In this document: positions 54,051-62,250 of the stretch, piece by piece | Layout: each line of letters starts with the position of its first letter | Numbering within the stretch: position 1 is the stretch's first letter | Source of the DNA: Sulfurospirillum sp. UCH001 | Lineage (GTDB): Bacteria > Campylobacterota > Campylobacteria > Campylobacterales > Sulfurospirillaceae | Direction: 5' to 3' | DNA: 64,000 nt | NCBI RefSeq assembly: GCF_001548035.1 | Contig: NZ_AP014723.1 | Location: 1,116,001 to 1,180,000, forward strand | Translations under genes and position numbers: made by a program | Notes under the pieces: model-generated | The model's database searches: none | What the model was told of the DNA's origin: nothing | Seen by the model: the letters and a program-made list of their open reading frames with translations, nothing else

Positions 54051-55100
54051 CTAGGAAGCTATGGTTTGAAGAAATTGTGTTTTGAGCTCTTCATAAGGCA
54101 AATAACGCCCGATAACAACAAGCAGTGATTTTCGTTCACCTACAAAAGGAGAACCAAAGTCAAAACCAACAACTTTATGCACACCTTGAACAATGAGACG
54201 GCGCTCATCGCTATCTACAGCTAGGACACCTTTGTAACGAAGCATATCGTTACCATAGACTTCAACAAGATTTTCCATAAAGGCACCGATCTTTTTAATG
54301 TCAAGCTCTCCTGCTTCAAAGACATAGGAAGTGATATCATCGCTCCATGACTGCGTAGGCTTTTGAGCACTAAAGCTTTTGAACTGAATATTTTTGGCGT
54401 CTTTGGCTTGATAAAAGCCCTGATTGACATTGAGTGTATCACTTAGATCAAATGCACCAATCCCAATCCAAATCTCTTTAGGAAGTTCACCTTTGCATGC
54501 TTCAAAAATTTCTGCTTTAGAGTTAATCGTATTGATACGTGAAAGAACAAGCTCTTTTTGTGCCTCATCCACACAATCTGCTTTTGTAAGGATGATACGA
54601 TCTGCAAAGCCAATTTGTGAAGCAGCAACGCGGTGTTCATCGAGCTGTTTAATAACATGAATCGCATCAACAAGTGTTATTACCGCATCAAGCATGATGC
54701 GTTCACGAATGATTTCATCAACAAAAAAAGCTTGAACAATCGGTGCTGGATCAGCAAGACCTGTAGTTTCTAATAAAAGACGATCTGCCTTAAATGCGCC
54801 AGAGTCCATTTTAGCAAGCAATTCGTGAAGTGCTTGGGTTAATTCTCCTCTAATGCTACAGCATACGCAACCATTGCTCAGTTCGACGATTTCAACATCT
54901 TCTGTACTTTTTAATAGAGCTCCATCCACATTGACCGCACCAAATTCATTTTCAATGATGGCAATGCGCTCACCCTGATTGTGTTCTAAAAGATAATTGA
55001 TAAGGGTTGTTTTTCCCGCGCCTAAAAATCCTGTTAAGATCGTAACAGGAAGCGGGGTAGTGTGGTTTAAAATCTCATCAGCAACAGCGTGAGCTGCCAT
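54051..55100 (-). CDS. yjiA: YjiA-type COG0523 (CobW/G3E) GTPase
   Basis: A 349-residue G3E GTPase: Walker [12 protein letters not shown] near residue 22, the metal-binding CVCC motif in [14 protein letters not shown] near 75, [13 protein letters not shown], and a CobW C-terminal domain. The ATG at 55100 is used because GGAGGG precedes it; upstream in-frame ATGs exist to 55148. The order cstA-yjiX-yjiA is the same as btsT-yjiX-yjiA in E. coli. Role of the GTPase in that operon is not established; metal chaperone activity is the family theme. Confidence 0.86.
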   Translation of the reverse strand: MAAHAVADEILNHTTPLPVTILTGFLGAGKTTLINYLLEHNQGERIAIIENEFGAVNVDGALLKSTEDVEIVELSNGCVCCSIRGELTQALHELLAKMDSGAFKADRLLLETTGLADPAPIVQAFFVDEIIRERIMLDAVITLVDAIHVIKQLDEHRVAASQIGFADRIILTKADCVDEAQKELVLSRINTINSKAEIFEACKGELPKEIWIGIGAFDLSDTLNVNQGFYQAKDAKNIQFKSFSAQKPTQSWSDDITSYVFEAGELDIKKIGAFMENLVEVYGNDMLRYKGVLAVDSDERRLIVQGVHKVVGFDFGSPFVGERKSLLVVIGRYLPYEELKTQFLQTIAS

Positions 55101-55278
55101 TTTTCCCTCCATAGCGTGCTTCAACACGTTCTCTGTAAAATTCTTCATAACTCATAGGTGTTTGTTCAGGATGGGTAAGACGCATATGTTGCACATAGGT
55201 ATCGTAGTCAGGTACACCCACCATTAAACGCGCAGCTTGTCCTAAATATTTTCCCGCTTTTGCAAGATTCTCAAACAT
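55078..55278 (-). CDS. yjiX: YbdD/YjiX family small protein (DUF466)
   Basis: A 66-residue protein of the YbdD/YjiX family, with [20 protein letters not shown] and [15 protein letters not shown] as the signature. It ends with SSRCC. Such genes always accompany CstA/BtsT pyruvate or peptide transporters; the function is unknown. It overlaps the GTPase gene by about 23 bases. Confidence 0.88.
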   Translation of the reverse strand: MFENLAKAGKYLGQAARLMVGVPDYDTYVQHMRLTHPEQTPMSYEEFYRERVEARYGGKNGSSRCC

Positions 55279-55304
55279 CTTCTATCCTTGTTTTATTAAG
55301 ATGA

Positions 55305-55334
55305 TTTGACCAAGAGGAGATCCTCTTGGTCAAA
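55305..55334 (-). other. Intercistronic 14-base-pair hairpin between cstA and yjiX
   Basis: TTTGACCAAGAGGA / TCCTCTTGGTCAAA stem with a two-base loop, 4 bases after the cstA stop. There is no clear U-run, so it may be a partial terminator or mRNA-end stabiliser setting the cstA:yjiX ratio. Confidence 0.7.
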
Positions 55335-55338
55335 CAAT

Positions 55339-57462
55339 TTAGTGTGCAGTACCTCTAATAATCTCTTCTGCATTCGCAGGCATAGGAGCATATGGGACTT
55401 CAACAGCTGTTGGTTTGTCAGATTGAAGTGCTTTACGGCATGCTTGAACCGTGAAACCAATCATAACGACGACAACGATCATAAAGAAAACAATCAAGAT
55501 ACCATCGAGTTGGTTATTGAAAATAACGCGCTCTACGGCTTCTTGAGATTTAAAGACAGCATTTGGTTTAAAGTTACCACTTGCAAGAAGTGTTTGAAGT
55601 TGATTTGCTTTAGCAAAGAAGCTAACCGCTGGATCAGAATTAAATGCTTTCAACCAACCTGCACTGAGTGTACAAATAACTAACCATGTTGCTGGAACGA
55701 TAGAAACCCATGCAAAAGCTTGTTGTTTCATTTTGAAAAGAACAACAGTACAAAGCATTAAAGCAATCGCTGCAAGCATTTGGTTTGTAATACCAAAGAG
55801 TGGCCATAAGGTATTGATACCACCTAATGGATCAACAACACCTACGTACAGGAAGTAACCCCATGAAGCAACAACAAGAGCTGTTGCAAGCAAGTTTGCA
55901 AACAATGAATTGGTTCTTTTTAGGCTTGGATTGATAAGACCAAGTAAATCTTGCAACATAAAGCGTGCTGCACGAGTACCAGCATCAACTGCAGTTAGAA
56001 TAAAGAGTGCTTCAAACAAAATTGCGAAGTGGTACCAGAAAGACATAGAACCAAGTCCGCCTAATGCTTGATGAATGATTTGTGCCATACCAACAGCAAG
56101 GGTAGGAGCACCACCAGCACGAGAGATAATACTTTTTTCACCTACATCAGCAGCAATTTGTGTTAATGCGTCTGGTGTTACAACAAATCCCCAGTTACTT
56201 ACTGTTGCAGAAGCTGCCATTGCTGCATCCGCTAAGCCTGTTGGGTTCAGTGCACCCATAGGGCTGTTCATCGCAAAGTAAACACCTGGATCAATGATAG
56301 ATGCAGAAATAAGTGCCATCATCGCAACAAAAGACTCCATCAACATACCACCGTAACCGATCATACGTGCTTGAGTTTCATTTGCAAGCATTTTAGGTGT
56401 TGTACCTGAAGAGATAAGTGCGTGGAAACCAGAAACAGCACCACATGCGATGGTAATAAATAAGAATGGGAAGAGGCTTCCTGACCATACTGGTCCATGT
56501 GTATCAAAAGCGTATTTAGTAACTGCTGGCATTTGCATCATTGGCATTAACACAACAATACCAATTGCAAGACCAATAATCGCACCGATTTTTAAGAAGG
56601 TTGATAAATAGTCACGAGGTGCCAAAAGTAACCATACAGGAAGTACAGCAGCAATGAAACCATAAATGATAAGTGCCCATGTAAGTTGTACACCTGATAG
56701 ATCAAAATAAGGTGCTAAACTTGGGTTAGCTGCGACATCACCACCAACAATAATTGCAAATACAAGACCCACAATACCAATAATAGAAGCTTCAAGAATA
56801 CGACCTGGGCGAATAAAGCGTAAGTAGATTCCCATGAAGAATGCTAATGGAATGGTAAAGGCAACAGTAAATGTACCCCAAGGGCTGTGTGTAAGTGCTT
56901 TAACAACAACCATTGCAAGAACTGCCAAGATAATGATCATAATCATGAAACATGCAATAAGTGCAATGATACCTGGGATGGTTCCCATTTCTGTCTTAAC
57001 GAGATCACCTAATGATCTACCATCACGACGTGTAGACACAAATAAGACCATATAGTCTTGTACCGCACCTGCTAAAACAACACCGATTAAGATCCAAAGC
57101 ATACTTGGCAAATAACCCATTTGTGCTGCTAAAACAGGACCAACTAATGGACCTGCACCCGCGATCGCTGCAAAGTGGTGGCCAAAGAGAATAACCTTGT
57201 TGGTTGGGACATAATCAAGTCCATCGTTATGACGAAACGCTGGTGTCATACGTGTTGCATCTACTTTTAAAACCTTGTCCGCAATGTAAAGGCTGTAAAA
57301 GCGGTATCCAATCAAATAAACACACACTGATGCTGTAAGCACCCACATAGCATTGATCGATTCACCTCGATTTAATGCAATATAGCCAAACGCAATAGCG
57401 CCTAAAATGGCTACAAATACCCAAGCTATCCTTGAAGACGCGCTTGTACTGTTCGCTGTCAT
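55339..57462 (-). CDS. cstA: CstA-family (carbon starvation / pyruvate) transporter
   Basis: A 707-residue, roughly 16-18-helix membrane protein of the CstA/BtsT family, pyruvate:H+ symporters that are induced by starvation (also linked to peptide use). Typical segments: NKVILFGHHFAAIAGAGPLV GP near 87-110, DYMVLFVSTRRDGRSLG, and GAVSGFHALISSGTTPKML near 340. The start has a GGAGG site overlapping the leader. A hairpin with a GGA in its loop lies 49-73 bases upstream of the start. Confidence 0.93.
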   Translation of the reverse strand: MTANSTSASSRIAWVFVAILGAIAFGYIALNRGESINAMWVLTASVCVYLIGYRFYSLYIADKVLKVDATRMTPAFRHNDGLDYVPTNKVILFGHHFAAIAGAGPLVGPVLAAQMGYLPSMLWILIGVVLAGAVQDYMVLFVSTRRDGRSLGDLVKTEMGTIPGIIALIACFMIMIIILAVLAMVVVKALTHSPWGTFTVAFTIPLAFFMGIYLRFIRPGRILEASIIGIVGLVFAIIVGGDVAANPSLAPYFDLSGVQLTWALIIYGFIAAVLPVWLLLAPRDYLSTFLKIGAIIGLAIGIVVLMPMMQMPAVTKYAFDTHGPVWSGSLFPFLFITIACGAVSGFHALISSGTTPKMLANETQARMIGYGGMLMESFVAMMALISASIIDPGVYFAMNSPMGALNPTGLADAAMAASATVSNWGFVVTPDALTQIAADVGEKSIISRAGGAPTLAVGMAQIIHQALGGLGSMSFWYHFAILFEALFILTAVDAGTRAARFMLQDLLGLINPSLKRTNSLFANLLATALVVASWGYFLYVGVVDPLGGINTLWPLFGITNQMLAAIALMLCTVVLFKMKQQAFAWVSIVPATWLVICTLSAGWLKAFNSDPAVSFFAKANQLQTLLASGNFKPNAVFKSQEAVERVIFNNQLDGILIVFFMIVVVVMIGFTVQACRKALQSDKPTAVEVPYAPMPANAEEIIRGTAH

Positions 57463-57510
57463 ATCTTACCTCCGTATAAAATTTACACTCGTAGAACACA
57501 AAAGTTATTA

Positions 57511-57535
57511 CTTAGGAAACTCTCCACTTCCTAAG
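57511..57535 (-). promoter_or_regulatory. Leader hairpin upstream of cstA with GGA in the loop
   Basis: Read leftward: CTTAGGAA, loop GTGGAGAGT, TTCCTAAG. The loop presents GGA, the CsrA-type recognition triplet, and the cstA Shine-Dalgarno (GGAGG) holds another. It lies in the 331-base gap between cstA and the aldo/keto reductase gene; the rest of that gap holds the sigma-54 promoter at 57724 and no gene I can support. Confidence 0.5.
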
Positions 57536-57723
57536 ACGGTAAAAGTTAGCATATCTTCTTTTAGATTAGCTTTAATTGGAGGCATCTTTAATAAAAGATA
57601 ATGTATTTGTTTCAAAAAGTGGTAAATGCGATAAATAGGGAACTTGAACCAAATTGAGACTAAGCTAAAAAATGTTTTTTAGGGCGTATATTTTAAGGTT
57701 TGAGAAGATAATCATTTTATGCA

Positions 57724-57739
57724 CGGAACGTTTCTTGTA
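57724..57739 (+). promoter_or_regulatory. sigma-54 (-24/-12) promoter of the AKR-flavoprotein-nifT operon
   Basis: CGGAAC-N5-TTGTA with GG at 57725-57726 and GT at 57737-57738, ten bases apart. It differs from the nifX promoter core only inside the spacer. Predicted start near 57750, about 45 bases before the ATG at 57794. Confidence 0.65.
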
Positions 57740-57793
57740 TAGACGTAATTGAAGGTTGTTTTTAAAGCACATCAATTTTATGTGAGGTACACA

Positions 57794-58921
57794 ATGCGTT
57801 TTACTCATGCTACGCCTGAAGCAACGTATGGTTTTGCTAAACGTTTCGCGCACTATAAGGATTTTTACACAAAATATGATGGGCTTATTTTTTCTAAACT
57901 TGGTTTTGGAACGTTTAAAAAAGAGCCTTACAAAGAGGAAAATTATACATTTGATTATAAAGATGCCCTAAAAACAGCCATTCGAGGTGGTATCAATGTC
58001 ATTGACACGGCGATTAACTACCGTTACCAACAAAGTGAACGTGAAATTGGCGAAGTTCTAAAAGAGTTGATACACAGTGGTGAAATCAAAAGAGAAGAGC
58101 TGATTATTTGTTCAAAAGGTGGGTTTATCCCCTTAGATTTTCCTTTTCCAGAAAATCCCTATGAGTGGATAAATGAGCATATCATTCAAAAAGGTTTAGC
58201 AACTTCTATGGATATTGAGCTCGATCAACACTGTATGACACCGGCTTTTTTGAAAGCCTCTTTAGATCGCTCTCTTGCAAACTTACAGGTAGAGTGTTTA
58301 GATGTCTATTTTTTACATAATCCAGAAACCCAACTAACACGTATAGGATATAGACAGTTTCTGATAGATTTAGAAGCTATTTTTACTGTGTTTGAAAAGA
58401 GTGTGAGCGAAGGCAAAATCAAATCATATGGTATCGCGGTATGGAATGCTTTTATCTATGATGAAAACAATAGCGAGTACATTAACCTCGAAGACGTTTA
58501 TGATGTTGCACAAAAAGTAGGTGGTGCAAACCATCATTTCAAATACATACAGATACCTTTTAATCTTGCCAAAACACATGCATACAGTGTCGCAAACCAA
58601 AAAATGTCTGATGACAACTACTACACGCTTTTACAAGTTGCCTATAAATTGGGGATTGGCGTAATGAGTAGCTCTTCATTGTTGCAGATGCATCTTTTCA
58701 AAAAACCATTTAAGCCTGAAATTGGGTATTTGCTTGATTCTAAAATGGAACTGCAAAGCGACATACAGCTAGCTTTGCAGTTTGTACGCTCAACCAGAGG
58801 GATCGTAACATCGCTCTTTAGCACATGCTCAAGTGAGCACGTCAGCAGTAATCTTAGCATCGCTTCTGTGAATGCGACCAATACAACCAAATACAATCTT
58901 CTTTATAAAGTGGAGCGATAA
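57794..58921 (+). CDS. Aldo/keto reductase-family protein in the nif regulon
   Basis: A 375-residue AKR-fold protein, longer than the usual 300-330. The catalytic tetrad can be placed: Asp in VIDTAINY, Tyr in NYRYQQSEREIG, Lys in IICSKGGF and His in YFLHNPET. So NAD(P)H-dependent reduction of a carbonyl or related group is likely; substrate unknown. The frame opens at a TTG at 57749, but the ATG at 57794, after GTGAGG, is preferred. It ends 1 base before the flavoprotein ATG and is driven by a sigma-54-type promoter. Confidence 0.82.
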   Translation: MRFTHATPEATYGFAKRFAHYKDFYTKYDGLIFSKLGFGTFKKEPYKEENYTFDYKDALKTAIRGGINVIDTAINYRYQQSEREIGEVLKELIHSGEIKREELIICSKGGFIPLDFPFPENPYEWINEHIIQKGLATSMDIELDQHCMTPAFLKASLDRSLANLQVECLDVYFLHNPETQLTRIGYRQFLIDLEAIFTVFEKSVSEGKIKSYGIAVWNAFIYDENNSEYINLEDVYDVAQKVGGANHHFKYIQIPFNLAKTHAYSVANQKMSDDNYYTLLQVAYKLGIGVMSSSSLLQMHLFKKPFKPEIGYLLDSKMELQSDIQLALQFVRSTRGIVTSLFSTCSSEHVSSNLSIASVNATNTTKYNLLYKVER

Positions 58922-58922
58922 C

Positions 58923-60560
58923 ATGACATACGACGTAATAGTCATTGGCTCAGGCATTGCAGGTCTTATGGCCGCGATTGAAGCAAAGAGCGAAACCAAC
59001 AGTGTTGCCATCATCACGAAAAGCAACATCTTTAAATCCAATAGTGCGGTAGCCAGTGGCGGTATCAATGCTGTTTTAGATGAAAATGATGAGGCAGAGA
59101 TTCAAAAGCATTGTGATGACACCATGAAAAGCTCTAAAGACTTAGGGGATAAAAAAGCCATTAGCTATCTATGCCATCAAGCACCATGTATTATAAAAAA
59201 GCTTGTTGAATACGGTGTTGAATTTGACCGTGATGAACATGGCACGATACTGCAAAGAAGCTTTGGCGGTGGAAGTTCTAAACGTACCTGTTTTGTAGGC
59301 GACAGTACGGGCTCAGCCATTACTCAAGTGTTAATTAAAAAAGCCAAATTAGTGGGTGTTGAATTTTTGGTGAATCATTTTGTGATGGATATTACCAAAA
59401 TAGAAGAGTATGTAAGTGGTGTGGTCGCACTTAAAAAAAGTGACTCAACAGTTACGGTGTATCCTGCCAAAGCGGTGGTGTTTGCTGGTGGTGGATATGC
59501 TGGGATTTATCGAGGGTTTAGCACGAACGCTCAAGATTGTACGGGAGATCTTTTAAGTGTGGCACTCAGAGCTGGAATGAGCCTCAAAGATATGGAGTTT
59601 GTTCAGTTCCATCCAACAGGATTTGCTAAGACAAGTTACTTGGTTTCCGAAGCCGCTCGTGGTGAAGGAGGGCATCTTGTTAACTCTAATGGTGAGCGTT
59701 TTGTCGATGAACTAGGCACTCGCGATGTGCTTGCACGAGCCATTTTTGAGCAGATGAGAGCTGGGAAAAAAGTCTATCTTGATATGCGGCACATCTCAAA
59801 AGAGATACTAGAAACACGCGTCCCCTCTTTGTATAAAAATGCGTACAATCAAGTAGGCATAGACCTTTCCACCGAGCTTTTAGAGATTAAGCCTGTAGCA
59901 CATTACAGTATGGGTGGTATTGCTTCATCGATGACATCAAGTGAACTAAAAGGACTTTTTATTTGCGGCGAAAGTGCTGCCCTTGGAGTACATGGAGCAA
60001 ATCGTCTTGGTGGAAACTCTCTTTTAGAAGGAGCTGTTTTTGGTGAACTTGCAGGGAAAAAAGCAAAAGAGTATGCCTTCAATAAAGAATTTCTACCAAT
60101 TGACTATAGCGTAGTGATCAAAAATATGGATTTAGTGCAGCGCATTTTTGATGGAGATTGTACGAAAAACTTTAATGCCATGCGTATCTCTGTCGGAAAA
60201 ATCATGTTTGATAAAGCAGGTATTTTTCGTAATGAAGTCTCTTTACAAGAAGCCTTTGACTATATGAAATACCTCCGCTTAGAGTCAAATACCTTGCACT
60301 GTATCGATAAAGGAAAGCACAATAATGTGGAATTAATCTCTATTCTAGAGCTACGCAATGCACTAGAGCTTAGTGAAGCCATCATCCTCTCTGCGATGAA
60401 ACGGTGTGAAAGTAGGGGTGCGCATTATAGAGAGGATTTTCCTTTTATACTTAAAGAAGGAAATGCGCATGTTCTCATCAAAGAGCTACAAAAAGGCTTC
60501 TTTAAAGTCCACTATGAAGAGAGTGGTTTAACAAAGTGGCTCAAAAAAATCTTAACATAA
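58923..60560 (+). CDS. Fumarate reductase/L-aspartate oxidase-type flavoprotein
   Basis: A 545-residue FAD protein of the SdhA/FrdA/NadB superfamily. FAD-binding VIVIGSGIAGLMAA starts near residue 4; SNSAVASGGINAVLDEND replaces the flavinylated-His loop, so FAD is not covalently bound. Active-site groups are intact: QFHPTGFA, EAARGEGGHLVN, RDVLARAIF (catalytic Arg), HYSMGGI and GVHGANRLGGNSLLEG. No FrdB/FrdC partner is present. It could be a soluble fumarate reductase, NadB-like oxidase or a related dehydrogenase. It lies between the AKR gene and nifT in one operon, which is unusual. Confidence 0.85.
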   Translation: MTYDVIVIGSGIAGLMAAIEAKSETNSVAIITKSNIFKSNSAVASGGINAVLDENDEAEIQKHCDDTMKSSKDLGDKKAISYLCHQAPCIIKKLVEYGVEFDRDEHGTILQRSFGGGSSKRTCFVGDSTGSAITQVLIKKAKLVGVEFLVNHFVMDITKIEEYVSGVVALKKSDSTVTVYPAKAVVFAGGGYAGIYRGFSTNAQDCTGDLLSVALRAGMSLKDMEFVQFHPTGFAKTSYLVSEAARGEGGHLVNSNGERFVDELGTRDVLARAIFEQMRAGKKVYLDMRHISKEILETRVPSLYKNAYNQVGIDLSTELLEIKPVAHYSMGGIASSMTSSELKGLFICGESAALGVHGANRLGGNSLLEGAVFGELAGKKAKEYAFNKEFLPIDYSVVIKNMDLVQRIFDGDCTKNFNAMRISVGKIMFDKAGIFRNEVSLQEAFDYMKYLRLESNTLHCIDKGKHNNVELISILELRNALELSEAIILSAMKRCESRGAHYREDFPFILKEGNAHVLIKELQKGFFKVHYEESGLTKWLKKILT

Positions 60561-60569
60561 GGAAACAGC

Positions 60570-60779
60570 ATGGCAAAAGTAATGCTCAGAGAAGAAGGTG
60601 GAGAGACCTGTTTTTATATCGCGAAAAAAGATATGGAAGAAACTATCGTCAAAATGGAATTTGAAAGTGACGCGATGTGGGGTGGAGAAGTGGAGTTAAG
60701 TAACGGAGAAATATGGTGGATACAACCTGGTCCTAAAAAACTTCCTAAAGAAGAAGTCTGCAAAAAGTTGTCTGATTAA
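60570..60779 (+). CDS. nifT: NifT/FixU family protein
   Basis: A 69-residue protein with the NifT/FixU layout: KVMLREEGGETCFYIAKKDM EE, then MWGGEVELSNGEIW (the WGG-V-L-G pattern of the family) and a final KLPKEEV. NifT usually follows nifK or nifD; its function is unclear and its loss has little effect in Klebsiella. Here it follows the flavoprotein by 9 bases, a different context. A GGAAACAG-type site precedes the start. Confidence 0.82.
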   Translation: MAKVMLREEGGETCFYIAKKDMEETIVKMEFESDAMWGGEVELSNGEIWWIQPGPKKLPKEEVCKKLSD

Positions 60780-60796
60780 AATATAAACATAAAAAT

Positions 60797-60827
60797 TGAA
60801 CATTAATTGTTCATCTTTAACTATAAT
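60797..60827 (+). promoter_or_regulatory. nifA promoter region: palindrome plus TATAAT
   Basis: A 17-base perfect palindrome TGAACATTAATTGTTCA (60797-60813) lies 8 bases upstream of a TATAAT box (60822-60827), which precedes the nifA ATG (60853) by 25 bases. The palindrome overlaps the -35 region, a position suited to repression. It may read nitrogen, iron or oxygen status; the binding protein is unknown. Confidence 0.55.
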
Positions 60828-60852
60828 ATTTTAAACAGAAGAAGGAGTGAAA

Positions 60853-62250
60853 ATGGTTGCGTTTGATGCTAAGTGTGGGGACTGCCTTACCACCAGAGAA
60901 CTGATGACACTCTATGAAACAGCAACAGTGGTCTCAAACTCCTTGGATTTGGTTGCTTCTCTTGAAAAAGCTCTGTTGATTTTAAAAAATCGTTTACACT
61001 TGGAAAAATGTGTCATTCATACGTTAAACGATGAAAATCTTTTAACGGTTTATGCCTGTATTGATTTTAGCAAGCATCAAAAAGAGCTTGCAACGTATAA
61101 ATTAGGCGAGGGTGCGACAGGCTTCGCAGCGGAGAGTAAAGAGCCAGTTGTCATTGAAAATTTACATAACGATATGCTTTTTCTTAATAAATCAGGCAAT
61201 CGTGACCAAAATGCCATCTCTTACATCGCTGTACCTATGCTGGTCGATCAAGAAGTGATTGGCGTTTTGGGTGCGAGCATCACCAAAACAACAGCGATTG
61301 ATTTTGAAAGTACGATTCGTGTTCTGACCATTTTAAGCTCTATTTTTGCGCAATCTATAAGATCGCACGACATTAATCTCAAAGAAAAAGAGCGCTTAAA
61401 AGAGCTGAAGCTTTACTACAAAATGGAATGGGACTCAAAAGTTCACAATTTCGGTGATATCATCGGTGAAAGCCCTAAAATGAAGCAAGTCTATAATGTG
61501 GTTGAGCGTATTGCGGAGAGTAATGTTACGGTTCTCGTTCGAGGCGAAACAGGCACAGGAAAAGAGCTAGTCGCAGCAGCCATTCATAAACGTTCCAAAC
61601 GCAAGGATGAGCCCTTTGTCAAACTCAACTGTGCAGCAATTACCGATACGCTTATAGAGAGTGAGCTTTTTGGGCATGAAAAAGGGGCGTTTACCGATGC
61701 AAAAGAGGCACGAAAAGGTCGTTTTGAACTAGCCGATGGCGGAACACTCTTTTTAGATGAGATTGGCGATATTTCGGCCTCTGCACAAGTGAAACTGCTT
61801 CGTGTCTTACAAGAACGAGAGTTTGAGCGCGTGGGAGGGAGTAAGACCATCAAAGTCAATGTTCGCTTGGTAGCAGCAACCAACCGAAATCTTGAAGAAA
61901 TGGTGAAAAATGGGACATTTAGAGAAGATTTGTATTATAGGCTCAATGTCATTCCTATAGATTTACCACCGCTTCGTGAACGTGGAAATGATATAGCGCT
62001 TTTGGTGAATTTCTTTTTGCAAAAATCGATGAGTAACCATAAAAAACGGGTGATTATCACGGATGAAGCGATGGAAATACTCTGTCAATACACATGGCCT
62101 GGAAATGTGCGTGAGCTTGAAAACACCGTGGAACGCATTGTTCTCATGGGAAGTGAAGATGGTATCAGTGCGGATGAGATGTTACTACTGCTTCCAGCCT
62201 TTAATCAAAAATTAATGTGCCAACGAAGGATTATGAGTGAAGAAGAGTGA
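60853..62250 (+). CDS. nifA: NifA-like sigma-54 activator lacking a DNA-binding domain
   Basis: A 465-residue bacterial enhancer-binding protein. Residues about 20-175 are a GAF domain (GEGATGFAAESKEPVVI near 88) preceded by a CGDC motif near residue 7-10; about 200-435 are the AAA+ domain with Walker A GETGTGKE, the sigma-54 contact loop GAFTDA (common form GAFTGA), Walker B GGTLFLDEIGD, and the WPGNVRELENTVERIVLMGS end. The protein stops about 25 residues later with no Fis-type helix-turn-helix. ATG at 60853 chosen for GAAGGAG spacing. Overlaps the SIR2-like gene by 14 bases. Confidence 0.85.
   Translation: MVAFDAKCGDCLTTRELMTLYETATVVSNSLDLVASLEKALLILKNRLHLEKCVIHTLNDENLLTVYACIDFSKHQKELATYKLGEGATGFAAESKEPVVIENLHNDMLFLNKSGNRDQNAISYIAVPMLVDQEVIGVLGASITKTTAIDFESTIRVLTILSSIFAQSIRSHDINLKEKERLKELKLYYKMEWDSKVHNFGDIIGESPKMKQVYNVVERIAESNVTVLVRGETGTGKELVAAAIHKRSKRKDEPFVKLNCAAITDTLIESELFGHEKGAFTDAKEARKGRFELADGGTLFLDEIGDISASAQVKLLRVLQEREFERVGGSKTIKVNVRLVAATNRNLEEMVKNGTFREDLYYRLNVIPIDLPPLRERGNDIALLVNFFLQKSMSNHKKRVIITDEAMEILCQYTWPGNVRELENTVERIVLMGSEDGISADEMLLLLPAFNQKLMCQRRIMSEEE

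Noticed and set aside
61680-61700. GAFTDA loop as proof that NifA cannot contact sigma-54
   Set aside because: The Gly-to-Asp form also occurs in other sigma-54 activators as far as I know, so it is noted but not taken as loss of function.
61739-61755. CGGAACAC motif inside nifA
   Set aside because: It lies in coding sequence and has no GC or GT at the right distance; chance match.
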